Below are positions 1-5,549 of a stretch of DNA of 5,549 nucleotides, in pieces (positions within the stretch are counted from its first letter, which is position 1; each line of letters starts with the position of its first letter). The notes under the pieces were generated by a model, which was not told the DNA's origin, searched no databases, and saw nothing but the letters and a program-made list of their open reading frames with translations. Source of the DNA: Bordetella parapertussis (GTDB lineage Bacteria; Pseudomonadota; Gammaproteobacteria; Burkholderiales; Burkholderiaceae_C); assembly GCA_945871945.1 (NCBI GenBank), contig CAMBXY010000103.1:1-5549 (forward strand), in the 5' to 3' direction. The position numbers and the translations under genes were made by a program.

Positions 1-755
1 ACGAAATCAACCTGAACTGCGGCTGCCCCAGCGACCGTGTGCAGCGCGGCGCTTTTGGTGCTTGCTTGATGAACGAGCCGCGCACCGTGGCCGATGGCGT
101 GAAAGCCATGCTGGATGTGGTGGATGTGCCGGTGACGGTGAAGCACCGCATTGGCATTGACCGCGTCGAGAGTTACGACTTTGTGCGCGACTTTGTGGGC
201 GAGGTGAGCGAGGCCGGTTGCAAGGTGTTCATCGTGCACGCTCGAAACGCTTGGCTCGATGGCCTATCCCCCAAAGAAAACCGCGAAATCCCGCCGCTGC
301 GTTACGAGCTGGCTTATCAGCTTAAAAAAGATTTTCCATCGCTGGTGATGGCGGTGAATGGCGGCATCAAGACCAACGAAGACATTGCGCTGCATTTGCA
401 GCATGCCGACGGCGTGATGGTGGGGCGCGAGACCTATTACATCCCTTGGCTGCTCAGCACTTGGGACGCTACTTTTTTTGGCGATGACCGCGAAGTACCC
501 AGCCGCGAAGCGGTGGAAGAGGCCATGGTGGCCTATATGGAGCGGGCCTTTGCCGAAGACGGCTGCCCTTGGTATGCGATTGCCCGCCACATGCTGGGGC
601 TGTACCACAGCCAGCGCGGCGCACGTTTGTGGCGACAGGTTTGGAGCGACCACAAGCTCAAACCCTTGCCGCCGCGTGAAGTGTGGCAATTGGCCCGAAC
701 GGCGTTGGCGCGTGGAGCGGAACAATTGGAACAATTGGGGTCTGACCCCAATTAA
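1..755 (+). CDS. dusA: tRNA-dihydrouridine(20/20a) synthase DusA, 5'-truncated
   Basis: This FMN-dependent enzyme reduces specific D-loop uridines of tRNA (U20/U20a in the DusA class) to dihydrouridine, using NADPH, in the cytoplasm. The gene enters from the left edge. Its first whole codon is at position 3 and 250 residues are visible; family members run about 330-340, so roughly 85-90 N-terminal residues are missing. The visible part opens with EINLNCGCPSDRVQ, whose GCPS cysteine (bases 24-26) is the family's catalytic acid. The core of the FMN-binding TIM barrel follows: TVKHRIG with its lysine, HARNAWLDGLSPKENREIPP (a DusA-specific signature), AVNGGI, and GVMVGRETY near the phosphate site. 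The C-terminal part is the helical tRNA-binding domain. The last residues, GSDPN and the TAA stop, are encoded by an inverted repeat, so the C-terminus may not be ancestral. DusA is preferred over DusB or DusC because of the HARNAWLDGLSPKENR wording. The annotated GTG at 39 is an internal valine, not a start. Confidence 0.96.
   Translation, partial: EINLNCGCPSDRVQRGAFGACLMNEPRTVADGVKAMLDVVDVPVTVKHRIGIDRVESYDFVRDFVGEVSEAGCKVFIVHARNAWLDGLSPKENREIPPLRYELAYQLKKDFPSLVMAVNGGIKTNEDIALHLQHADGVMVGRETYYIPWLLSTWDATFFGDDREVPSREAVEEAMVAYMERAFAEDGCPWYAIARHMLGLYHSQRGARLWRQVWSDHKLKPLPPREVWQLARTALARGAEQLEQLGSDPN
719..736 (+). repeat. 9-bp tandem duplication at the dusA 3' end
   Basis: The word GGAACAATT occurs twice head to tail (719-727 and 728-736). 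In the dusA frame it encodes EQL-EQL just before the palindrome-derived tail. The second copy's AATT is also the outer part of the left palindrome arm. It may be a slippage duplication or a by-product of how the palindrome arrived; chance in a Gln/Glu/Leu-rich helix is also possible. Confidence 0.6.
733..753. repeat. Perfect inverted repeat between convergent dusA and fabI
   Basis: Two 10-base arms, AATTGGGGTC (733-742) and GACCCCAATT (744-753), pair perfectly around a single central T. The element lies inside the end of dusA: its right part encodes S-D-P-N and its last base is the first base of the dusA TAA. It ends 2 bp from the fabI stop. Either strand's RNA could form a hairpin, so it may act as a bidirectional transcript end, but neither side has the U-tract of a classical intrinsic terminator. 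From memory, GGGGTC-W-GACCCC palindromes are dispersed in betaproteobacterial genomes, sometimes near REP-associated (Y1) transposases; I could not verify that here. Confidence 0.85.
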
Positions 756-759
756 TTAA
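752..759. other. Abutting stop codons in TTAATTAA
   Basis: The 8-bp palindrome TTAATTAA holds the TAA stop of dusA (753-755, + strand) and the TAA stop of fabI (756-758, read on the - strand) with zero bases between them. The convergent genes therefore have no intergenic DNA of their own, and any transcription stop must lie within coding sequence of one gene or the other. Confidence 0.9.
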
Positions 760-1556
760 TCGGCGATGCCGCCCACCACTTGGCTGAAGCCGCCGTCTAC
801 ATAAGTGATTTCAGCCGACACGCCGGCGGCTAAATCGGACAGCAAGAAGGCGGCGACATTGCCCACATCTTCGATGGTGACGTTGCGACGAATTGGCGAG
901 TTGCTGGCGACCACCTCCAAAATCTTGCCAAAGCCTTTGATGCCCGAGGCTGCCAATGTTTTGATGGGACCGGCGCTGATGCCGTTGGCGCGCATACCGC
1001 GCTTGTGGCTGCCCAGCGACTCGGCCAAATAGCGCACCGAGGCTTCTAGCGAGGCCTTGGCCAGACCCATGGTGTTGTAGTTGGGGACGGTACGCAAAGC
1101 ACCCAAATAACTGAGGGTGAGTACCGAGGCTTTGTCGTTGAAGAAGGGCAGCATGGCCTTGGTCATGGCGGGGAAGCTGTAGGCGCTGATATCGTGGGCA
1201 ATCGCAAACGCTTCACGGCTCAAGCCGTCCAAGAAGTCTCCTGCAATCGACTCGCGAGGCGCAAAACCAATGGCATGCACAAAGCCGTCAAACTTGGGCC
1301 AAACTGCAGTCAAGCCATCTACCAAATCGATAATTTGCTGGTCACTTGACACATCGCAGTCGAACACCAAGCTGGAGCCAAAATCGGCAGCGAATTCAGT
1401 GATACGCTCTTTGAAACGTTCGCCTTGGTAACTGAACGCCAACTCCGCGCCTTGTGCGTGGCAAGCGCGGGCAATGCCATAGGCGATGGATCGGTTGGAC
1501 AAAACGCCGGTGATCAACAATTTCTTACCGGCTAAAAACCCTGTTTTTGGCTGCAT
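756..1556 (-). CDS. fabI: Enoyl-[acyl-carrier-protein] reductase (NADH), FabI
   Basis: FabI reduces the trans-2 double bond of enoyl-ACP with NADH, the last step of each round of type II fatty acid elongation in the cytoplasm, and is the classic triclosan target. The 266-residue protein is a complete short-chain dehydrogenase fold. It has the modified glycine-rich NAD site [13 protein letters not shown] (residues 15-27), a CDV segment near 67-69, and HAIGFAP (94-100). Its active site is Tyr150, Tyr160 and Lys167, the FabI pattern Y-x(6)-K with the extra upstream tyrosine. [16 protein letters not shown] (194-209) forms the substrate-binding loop region and VDGGF (253-257) lies near the end. 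The glycine matching E. coli Gly93 (Gly97) and the methionine and phenylalanine matching Met159 and Phe203 are present, so no known resistance change is seen. The ATG at 1556 is chosen because [17 protein letters not shown] matches the family N-terminus and AGGAG lies 8 bases upstream. A longer GTG start at 1631 would run into yejA. Confidence 0.97.
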   Translation of the reverse strand: MQPKTGFLAGKKLLITGVLSNRSIAYGIARACHAQGAELAFSYQGERFKERITEFAADFGSSLVFDCDVSSDQQIIDLVDGLTAVWPKFDGFVHAIGFAPRESIAGDFLDGLSREAFAIAHDISAYSFPAMTKAMLPFFNDKASVLTLSYLGALRTVPNYNTMGLAKASLEASVRYLAESLGSHKRGMRANGISAGPIKTLAASGIKGFGKILEVVASNSPIRRNVTIEDVGNVAAFLLSDLAAGVSAEITYVDGGFSQVVGGIAD

Positions 1557-1575
1557 CTTTAAGGCTCCTGAAAAT
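1547..1575 (+). promoter_or_regulatory. Candidate sigma-70 promoter for yejA
   Basis: TTGGCT (1547-1552) and GAAAAT (1570-1575) are separated by 17 bases, each matching 4 of 6 consensus positions. Transcription would start near 1582 and leave only about 10 nt of leader before the yejA ATG. The -35 would lie inside the first codons of fabI and the spacer would cover its ribosome binding site on the other strand. The match is modest, so a promoter further inside fabI is equally possible. I found no convincing fabI promoter on the - strand; it must lie within the yejA signal-peptide region or beyond. Confidence 0.25.
1565..1569 (-). promoter_or_regulatory. fabI ribosome binding site
   Basis: On the - strand AGGAG is followed by 8 bases and then the ATG at 1556, which is ideal spacing. 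It settles the fabI start at this methionine instead of the upstream GTG, and it occupies part of the 35-bp gap shared with yejA. Confidence 0.85.
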
Positions 1576-1587
1576 CTTGCAGAATTG

Positions 1588-1597
1588 TCGCATGCGA
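1588..1597. other. 10-bp palindrome over the yejA start codon
   Basis: TCGCATGCGA is a perfect 10-bp palindrome whose centre is within the yejA ATG (1592-1594). It sits 32 bp upstream of the fabI start, between the two divergent genes. Such a position suits an operator that could affect both genes, but the flanks do not extend the symmetry and a palindrome this short can be chance. Confidence 0.4.
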
Positions 1598-3415
1598 ACT
1601 TTTTTACTTTGCCTAGGCCTGCTACTTTCACCCAGCGCTTGGGCGGCCCATGCCTATGCCCAGTTTGGTGACATCAAATACCCTGCCGGCTTTGCTAACT
1701 TCAGCTATGTCAATATCGCCGCACCCAAAGGCGGTGAGATCATCATGGTGGCGCCCACCCGCGCCTCCAGCTTTGACAAATACAACCCCTTCACCCTGAA
1801 AGGAACAGCGCCACCGGGGCTGGGGCAGTTGATGCTGGAGACTTTGCTCACCGGCAACAGCGACGAGCCCACCACCGCTTACGGCTTGTTGGCCGAGGAT
1901 GTGAGCGTGGCCAAGGACAAGCTGTCGGTCATCTTTCGCCTCAACCCCTTGGCGCGGTTTCACAATGGCGACCCTGTGCTGGCCTTGGATGTGAAATATT
2001 CTTTCGACCGCCTCACCAGCAAAGAAGCCGCGCCGCAATTTCGCACCTATTTCAGCGAAGTGGCCAGCGTGGTGGTGCTGTCCGAGCGCGAGGTGCGCTT
2101 TAACTTCAAGCGAGCGAACGCCGAGTTGCCGCTGATCGTGGGCGGCATGTCGGTGTTCAGCCACACATGGGGCGCTGACAAACCTTTGGACAAAATCATC
2201 ACTGATGTGCCCATCGGTTCTGGCCCCTATAAGTTGGGTAAAGTTGATTTTGGCAAAGATATTCAATATGTCCGCGACAAAGACTATTGGGCAAAGAACC
2301 TGAATGTGCGAAGAGGCATGTTTAATTTCGACCGCATCAGCTACCGCCTCTACAAAGACCCCACCGCGCAGTTTGAGGGTTTTAAGGCCGGCGAATTCGA
2401 CTACATACAAGCTTTTATTGCGCGGGAATGGGCACGCGGCTACAAGGGCAAGTTGTTTGACAACGGCACCTTGATTAAAAAAGAGCTTGAGCATGGCAAT
2501 GCCGGCGACTTCCAAGGCTTTATGTTCAACACGCGTTTGCCCAAGTTTAAAGACGCAAGGGTGCGACAAGCCATTGGTTTGGCCATGGACTACGAGTGGA
2601 TGAACCGCCAGTTGTTCTACCAAGCCTATACCCGTGTGCGCGGCTATTTTGTGGGCAGTGATTTCGAGGCCAAAGACTTGCCCGACACCGACGAGCTGAA
2701 TTTGCTTGAACCCCTGCTAGGCAAACTTGATCCCACCATCTTCAGCCAACCCGTGCCCCTGCCCCCCGTCACCAGCCTCGACCCCGCATCTGGCCATACC
2801 TTGCGCGACCATTTGCGCCAAGCCCGCGACTTGCTGGCCCAAGCCGGTTGGACTTATCGCGACGGTGCTTTGCGCAACGCCAAGGGCGAGCCCTTCACCT
2901 TGGAGTTTTTAGACAACTCTGGCTCCATGGGCCGTGTGGTGACACCTTTCCAAAAAAACTTGGAAAAACTCGGCTTCAAAGTGGTCTACAAAGTGGTGGA
3001 CTTCGCCGTCTTGCAAAAGCGCATGGATGTGTTTGATTTCGAACTTGTCAGCAACCGCATCGGTGGCAGTGAAGCCCCGGGCACCGAGTTGCTCGAGCGC
3101 TTTGGCTCCAAGTCGGCTGACACCGAAGGCTCGAGCAACATCATTGGCGTGAAAGATCCGGTGGTGGACGCGCTGCTCGACAAAGTCGTGGCGGCGCAAA
3201 CCCGAGGCCAGCTGGTGGCGGCTTGCAAAGCGCTAGACCGTGTGCTGCGCCACGGCCACTACAGCGTGCCGCATTGGTATGGCAGCGTGCACCGCGTGTC
3301 ATGGCGGGCAGGGCGGTTTGAGCAGCCTGTCATCACGCCACGTTACTACCAGCCCGAGAGCTGGGTTCAATCGACTTGGTGGGCCACGCCTGCCAATCTG
3401 GCAGGAGAACGCTGA
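1592..3415 (+). CDS. yejA: Periplasmic peptide-binding protein YejA (SBP_bac_5 family)
   Basis: This is the solute receptor of a peptide ABC importer of the YejABEF type, known in enterobacteria for microcin C uptake and in other proteobacteria for peptide import or antimicrobial-peptide tolerance. The 607 residues match the family's usual size of about 600. The N-terminus [18 protein letters not shown] is a type I signal peptide, with cleavage likely after AWA (18) or AHA (21). No lipobox follows, so the protein should be soluble in the periplasm. YejA-type wording includes [10 protein letters not shown] (39-48), [18 protein letters not shown] (121-138), [10 protein letters not shown] (209-218), [17 protein letters not shown] (231-247), [11 protein letters not shown] (261-271), [13 protein letters not shown] (331-343) and ALDRVL (547-552). 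This pattern is closer to YejA than to OppA or DppA. The ATG at 1592 is chosen for the signal peptide; a TTG at 1547 in the same frame would overlap fabI and lengthen the N-region. No clear Shine-Dalgarno precedes the ATG. It is the first gene of the operon. The actual ligand is not readable from sequence. Confidence 0.94.
   Translation: MRTFLLCLGLLLSPSAWAAHAYAQFGDIKYPAGFANFSYVNIAAPKGGEIIMVAPTRASSFDKYNPFTLKGTAPPGLGQLMLETLLTGNSDEPTTAYGLLAEDVSVAKDKLSVIFRLNPLARFHNGDPVLALDVKYSFDRLTSKEAAPQFRTYFSEVASVVVLSEREVRFNFKRANAELPLIVGGMSVFSHTWGADKPLDKIITDVPIGSGPYKLGKVDFGKDIQYVRDKDYWAKNLNVRRGMFNFDRISYRLYKDPTAQFEGFKAGEFDYIQAFIAREWARGYKGKLFDNGTLIKKELEHGNAGDFQGFMFNTRLPKFKDARVRQAIGLAMDYEWMNRQLFYQAYTRVRGYFVGSDFEAKDLPDTDELNLLEPLLGKLDPTIFSQPVPLPPVTSLDPASGHTLRDHLRQARDLLAQAGWTYRDGALRNAKGEPFTLEFLDNSGSMGRVVTPFQKNLEKLGFKVVYKVVDFAVLQKRMDVFDFELVSNRIGGSEAPGTELLERFGSKSADTEGSSNIIGVKDPVVDALLDKVVAAQTRGQLVAACKALDRVLRHGHYSVPHWYGSVHRVSWRAGRFEQPVITPRYYQPESWVQSTWWATPANLAGER
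3403..3407 (+). promoter_or_regulatory. yejB ribosome binding site
   Basis: AGGAG lies within the last codons of yejA, 9 bases before the yejB ATG at 3417. It fixes that start against longer in-frame possibilities reaching back to 3240 inside yejA. Confidence 0.85.
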
Positions 3416-3416
3416 T

Positions 3417-4451
3417 ATGTTTCTCTATATTTTGAAACGAGTTTTGTTGATGATCCCCACCTTGCTCGGGATTTTGTTGCTGACTTTTACCGTCATTCAA
3501 TTCGTACCCGGTGGGCCGGTCGAGCAAATGGTGGCGCAGTTGCAGGGACGTGACAGCGGCGGTGAGGGTGCTGCAGCCAGTGGCGCGGGTTACCGTGGCA
3601 GACAAGGCGTGGACGCAGCGCGTATTGAAGAGATCAAGCAACTGTATGGCTTTGACAAACCAGCACACGAGCGCTTATGGCAAATGCTGGGGCAATTTGC
3701 TCGCTTCGATTTAGGCAAAAGTTTTTTCTATCCTAAAGATGTCTGGCAACTGGTGAAAGAAAAACTTCCCGTGTCCATCAGCTTGGGGTTATGGACTTTT
3801 TTCTTGAGCTATTTGGTGTCGGTGCCGCTGGGCATTGCCAAAGCAGTCAGGGCGGGTACGCGCTTTGACACCCTCACCAGTTTGGTGGTGTTGGTGGGAT
3901 ACGCGATTCCCGGCTTTGTGCTGGGTGTGGCTTTGCTGGTGGTATTTGGTGGGCAGTTGCAATGGTTTCCCTTGCGCGGCCTCACCTCGGCCAATTGGGA
4001 AACTTTAAGCTGGGGTGCCAAGGTGGTGGACTACCTGTGGCATATCGCCATGCCCGTCACTGCCAGCGTGTTGGGGGCGTTTGCGGTCACCACCATGCTG
4101 ACCAAAAACGCTTTTCTCGAAGAAATTGGCAAGCAATATGTCTTGACCGCCCGCGCCAAAGGCTTGAGCGAAAACAAAGTGCTGTGGAAGCATGTGATGC
4201 GCAATGCCTTGATCCCCTTGGTGACGGGTTTTCCAGCGGCTTTTATTGGGTCCTTCTTTGCAGGCTCTTTGTTGATTGAAACCCTGTTCTCGTTGGATGG
4301 CTTGGGGCTCTTAAGTTTCGAGAGCGTGATGCGGCGCGACTACCCGGTGGTGTTGGGTACTTTGTATTTGTTTACTCTGATTGGTTTGGTCACCAAACTC
4401 ATCAGCGATCTTTGTTATGTGTGGGTAGACCCACGCGTCAAGTTTGATTGA
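3417..4451 (+). CDS. yejB: Peptide ABC transporter permease YejB
   Basis: YejB is one of the two inner-membrane channel subunits of the importer and belongs to the binding-protein-dependent transport (BPD_transp_1, DppB/OppB-like) family. The 344-residue protein begins MFLYILKRVLLMIPTLLGI, a typical first membrane helix (about 9-30), followed by FVPGGPVEQM (29-38). A Gly/Ala-rich periplasmic stretch follows (44-64), then YGFDKPAHERLWQML (77-91), which is highly characteristic of YejB. Further membrane segments lie near 121-142, 152-178, 208-226, 268-289 and 311-333. The cytoplasmic EAA loop that docks on the ATPase is seen as ARAKGLSENKVLWKHVMRNA (245-264). The end, WVDPRVKFD, resembles the family C-terminus. 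E. coli YejB is slightly longer, mainly in the Gly-rich loop. One base separates the yejA TGA from this ATG, so the two genes are probably translationally coupled. Confidence 0.95.
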   Translation: MFLYILKRVLLMIPTLLGILLLTFTVIQFVPGGPVEQMVAQLQGRDSGGEGAAASGAGYRGRQGVDAARIEEIKQLYGFDKPAHERLWQMLGQFARFDLGKSFFYPKDVWQLVKEKLPVSISLGLWTFFLSYLVSVPLGIAKAVRAGTRFDTLTSLVVLVGYAIPGFVLGVALLVVFGGQLQWFPLRGLTSANWETLSWGAKVVDYLWHIAMPVTASVLGAFAVTTMLTKNAFLEEIGKQYVLTARAKGLSENKVLWKHVMRNALIPLVTGFPAAFIGSFFAGSLLIETLFSLDGLGLLSFESVMRRDYPVVLGTLYLFTLIGLVTKLISDLCYVWVDPRVKFD

Positions 4452-4456
4452 GCGCC

Positions 4457-5503
4457 ATGGCTACTGTGTCCCTTTCTCCCTCGGCCATTGCTTGGAAGCG
4501 CTTCAAGCGCAACCGCTTGGCTTTTGTCAGCCTCATATTGTTTGTGTTGCTGTTTGTGATGAGCTTGGCCGCCGAATTGGTCAGCAACGACAAACCTTTG
4601 GTGGCCAGTTACCAAGGCAAGTTGTATTTCCCCATCGTCACCAACCCGCCTGAAACCGAGTTTGGCGGCGACTTTCAAACCCCCACCGATTTCCTAGACC
4701 CCTTTATTCAGCAGCAGTTTGCACAGGCCGGCAATTGGGCGGTTTATCCGCCCAACCCTTACCATCACAGCACGCTGAACTACTTTGCCAAAGAACCCAA
4801 CCCAGCGGGCCCGACTGCTGACAACTTCCTAGGTACCGATGACCGAGGGCGCGATGTGTTCGCCAGACTGTTATACGGTTTTCGGGTGTCGGTTTTGTTT
4901 GCTTTGGCTTTGACCATCACTGGCACCATTCTGGGTGTGGTGACCGGTGCCATCCAAGGTTTTTTTGCAGGCAAAACCGATTTGGCGTTTCAGCGCTTCA
5001 TTGAGATATGGGGCGCCATGCCTGAGCTTTATTTGCTGATCATTTTCTCGGCGGTGTTCGAGCCCAGCATTGCTTTGCTGTTGATCTTGCTCAGCTTGTT
5101 TGGCTGGATGGGTTTGTCCGACTATGTGCGCGCCGAGTTTTTGCGCAACCGACAACTCGACTATGTGCGCGCTGCCCGCGCCTTGGGTTTGTCTAACGCG
5201 GCCATTATTTGGCGCCATATTTTGCCCAACAGCATGACGCCTGTGGTCACATTTTTGCCGTTTCGCATGAGTGGTGCGATTTTGGCGCTCACCAGCCTGG
5301 ACTTTTTAGGTCTGGGTGTGCCGCCAGGCACGCCGAGTTTGGGCGAGTTGCTGGCGCAGGGCAAAACCAATATTGACGCTTGGTGGATATCGCTCTCCAC
5401 CTTTGCGGTGCTGGTCATCACCTTGCTGCTGCTCACCTTCATGGGCGACGCTTTGCGCGATGCGCTTGACCCGCGCAAATTGCATCAGGACAACCCAGCA
5501 TGA
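4457..5503 (+). CDS. yejE: Peptide ABC transporter permease YejE
   Basis: YejE is the second channel subunit, of the DppC/OppC-like class. It has 348 residues from the ATG at 4457. A positively charged N-terminus (WKRFKRNRLAF, 13-23) leads into the first membrane helix (about 21-42). A periplasmic segment of about 80 residues (43-123, with KLYFPIVTNPPETEFGGDF) is typical of YejE and absent from most OppC proteins. FLGTDDRGRDVFARLLYGFR (124-143) is the family signature that precedes the transport domain. Membrane segments lie near 144-168, 187-220, 262-286 and 311-331. The ATPase-docking EAA loop is ARALGLSNAAIIWRHILPNS (240-259). A TTG at 4448 that overlaps the yejB stop would add MSA in front. 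Neither start has a strong Shine-Dalgarno, so ATG is preferred for codon quality; reinitiation from yejB 5 bases upstream is likely. Confidence 0.94.
   Translation: MATVSLSPSAIAWKRFKRNRLAFVSLILFVLLFVMSLAAELVSNDKPLVASYQGKLYFPIVTNPPETEFGGDFQTPTDFLDPFIQQQFAQAGNWAVYPPNPYHHSTLNYFAKEPNPAGPTADNFLGTDDRGRDVFARLLYGFRVSVLFALALTITGTILGVVTGAIQGFFAGKTDLAFQRFIEIWGAMPELYLLIIFSAVFEPSIALLLILLSLFGWMGLSDYVRAEFLRNRQLDYVRAARALGLSNAAIIWRHILPNSMTPVVTFLPFRMSGAILALTSLDFLGLGVPPGTPSLGELLAQGKTNIDAWWISLSTFAVLVITLLLLTFMGDALRDALDPRKLHQDNPA
5487..5490 (+). promoter_or_regulatory. yejF ribosome binding site
   Basis: AGGA (in TCAGGAC) lies inside the end of yejE, 9 bases before the ATG at 5500. Together with the ATGA overlap it supports that start for the truncated downstream gene. 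Confidence 0.65.
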
Positions 5504-5549
5504 GCACGCTACTGACGGTTGAAGGCTTGCACATGTCCTTCCAAGGGCG
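5500..5549 (+). CDS. yejF: Start of peptide ABC transporter ATP-binding protein YejF (partial)
   Basis: Sixteen complete codons are visible, reading MSTLLTVEGLHMSFQG, before the window ends. This is the usual opening of an ABC ATPase: a first beta strand LLTVEGL and then the MSF aromatic segment that stacks on ATP ahead of the Walker A loop, which lies outside the window. The ATG overlaps the yejE TGA as ATGA. By operon position after yejA, yejB and yejE this should be YejF, which in the family is a fused double ATPase of about 530 residues. The sequence shown cannot tell a double from a single ATPase (DppD-like), so the symbol rests on context. Confidence 0.8.
   Translation, partial: MSTLLTVEGLHMSFQG

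Noticed and set aside
264..734. 156-codon open frame on the - strand
   Set aside because: It is antisense to the conserved dusA core and has no recognisable motif.
733..759. Classical intrinsic terminator
   Set aside because: The hairpin is strong, but neither strand shows the run of T expected after it, so it is listed as an inverted repeat with only possible terminator function.
1547..1591. TTG start for yejA inside fabI
   Set aside because: It would place 15 residues before an otherwise ideal signal peptide and overlap the fabI start codon.
1557..1631. N-terminal extension of fabI from a GTG at 1631
   Set aside because: The extra 25 residues match nothing expected in FabI and would overlap the yejA signal peptide; the ATG at 1556 has a well-spaced AGGAG.
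1592..1645. YejA as a lipoprotein, from the cysteine in FLLCLG
   Set aside because: The cysteine is residue 7, too early and before the hydrophobic core ends; there is no lipobox, and an AWA cleavage site follows.
1628..2623. Long 331-codon open frame on the - strand
   Set aside because: It lies entirely opposite yejA, which has clear family motifs throughout. The - frame is rich in His, Gln and Val without domain wording, as expected of an antisense shadow.
3240..3416. YejB extended upstream to 3240
   Set aside because: The extension overlaps the conserved end of yejA in another frame. The ATG at 3417 has AGGAG at 9-base spacing and begins with the family's first membrane helix.
3546..3612. 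Gly/Ala-rich stretch in YejB as an unusual insertion
   Set aside because: As I recall it, E. coli YejB carries a similar and longer Gly-rich periplasmic loop at this place, so it is a family feature.

Overview
The window reads as an ordinary chromosomal segment of a betaproteobacterium, probably Burkholderiales/Comamonadaceae (Limnohabitans- or Rhodoferax-like). That placement rests on moderate GC, on Burkholderia-like FabI wording, and on a GGGGTC-T-GACCCC palindrome that I recall, unverified, as common in this group. Coding density is near total. No tRNA, rRNA, CRISPR array, transposase or phage gene is visible, and no stretch over 300 bases lacks a gene.

Layout. (1) The 3' three quarters of dusA (tRNA-dihydrouridine synthase A) lie at 1-755 on +, cut by the left edge. 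(2) fabI (NADH-dependent enoyl-ACP reductase) lies at 756-1556 on -, convergent with dusA. The two TAA stop codons abut with no base between them, and a perfect inverted repeat covers the last codons of dusA. (3) After a 35-bp divergent gap, a + strand operon begins: yejA (peptide-binding protein, 1592-3415), yejB (permease, 3417-4451), yejE (permease, 4457-5503) and the first 50 bases of yejF (ATPase, from 5500), cut by the right edge. Gene junctions are 1 bp, 5 bp and an ATGA overlap, so the operon is probably translationally coupled.

How the genes work together. YejA, YejB, YejE and YejF form one ABC importer of the oligopeptide/microcin C class. YejA captures peptides in the periplasm, YejB and YejE form the inner-membrane channel, and YejF, a double ATPase in this family, drives transport. 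FabI performs the last reduction of each type II fatty acid elongation cycle. DusA modifies D-loop uridines of tRNA. The three units share no evident pathway; they are neighbours, and only fabI and yejA share a control region.

I see no undescribed system here. The items worth a second look are the palindrome that supplies the dusA C-terminus and stop, and the very compact fabI/yejA divergent region. In that region a 10-bp palindrome sits on the yejA start codon, yejA lacks a Shine-Dalgarno, and promoters must overlap coding sequence.
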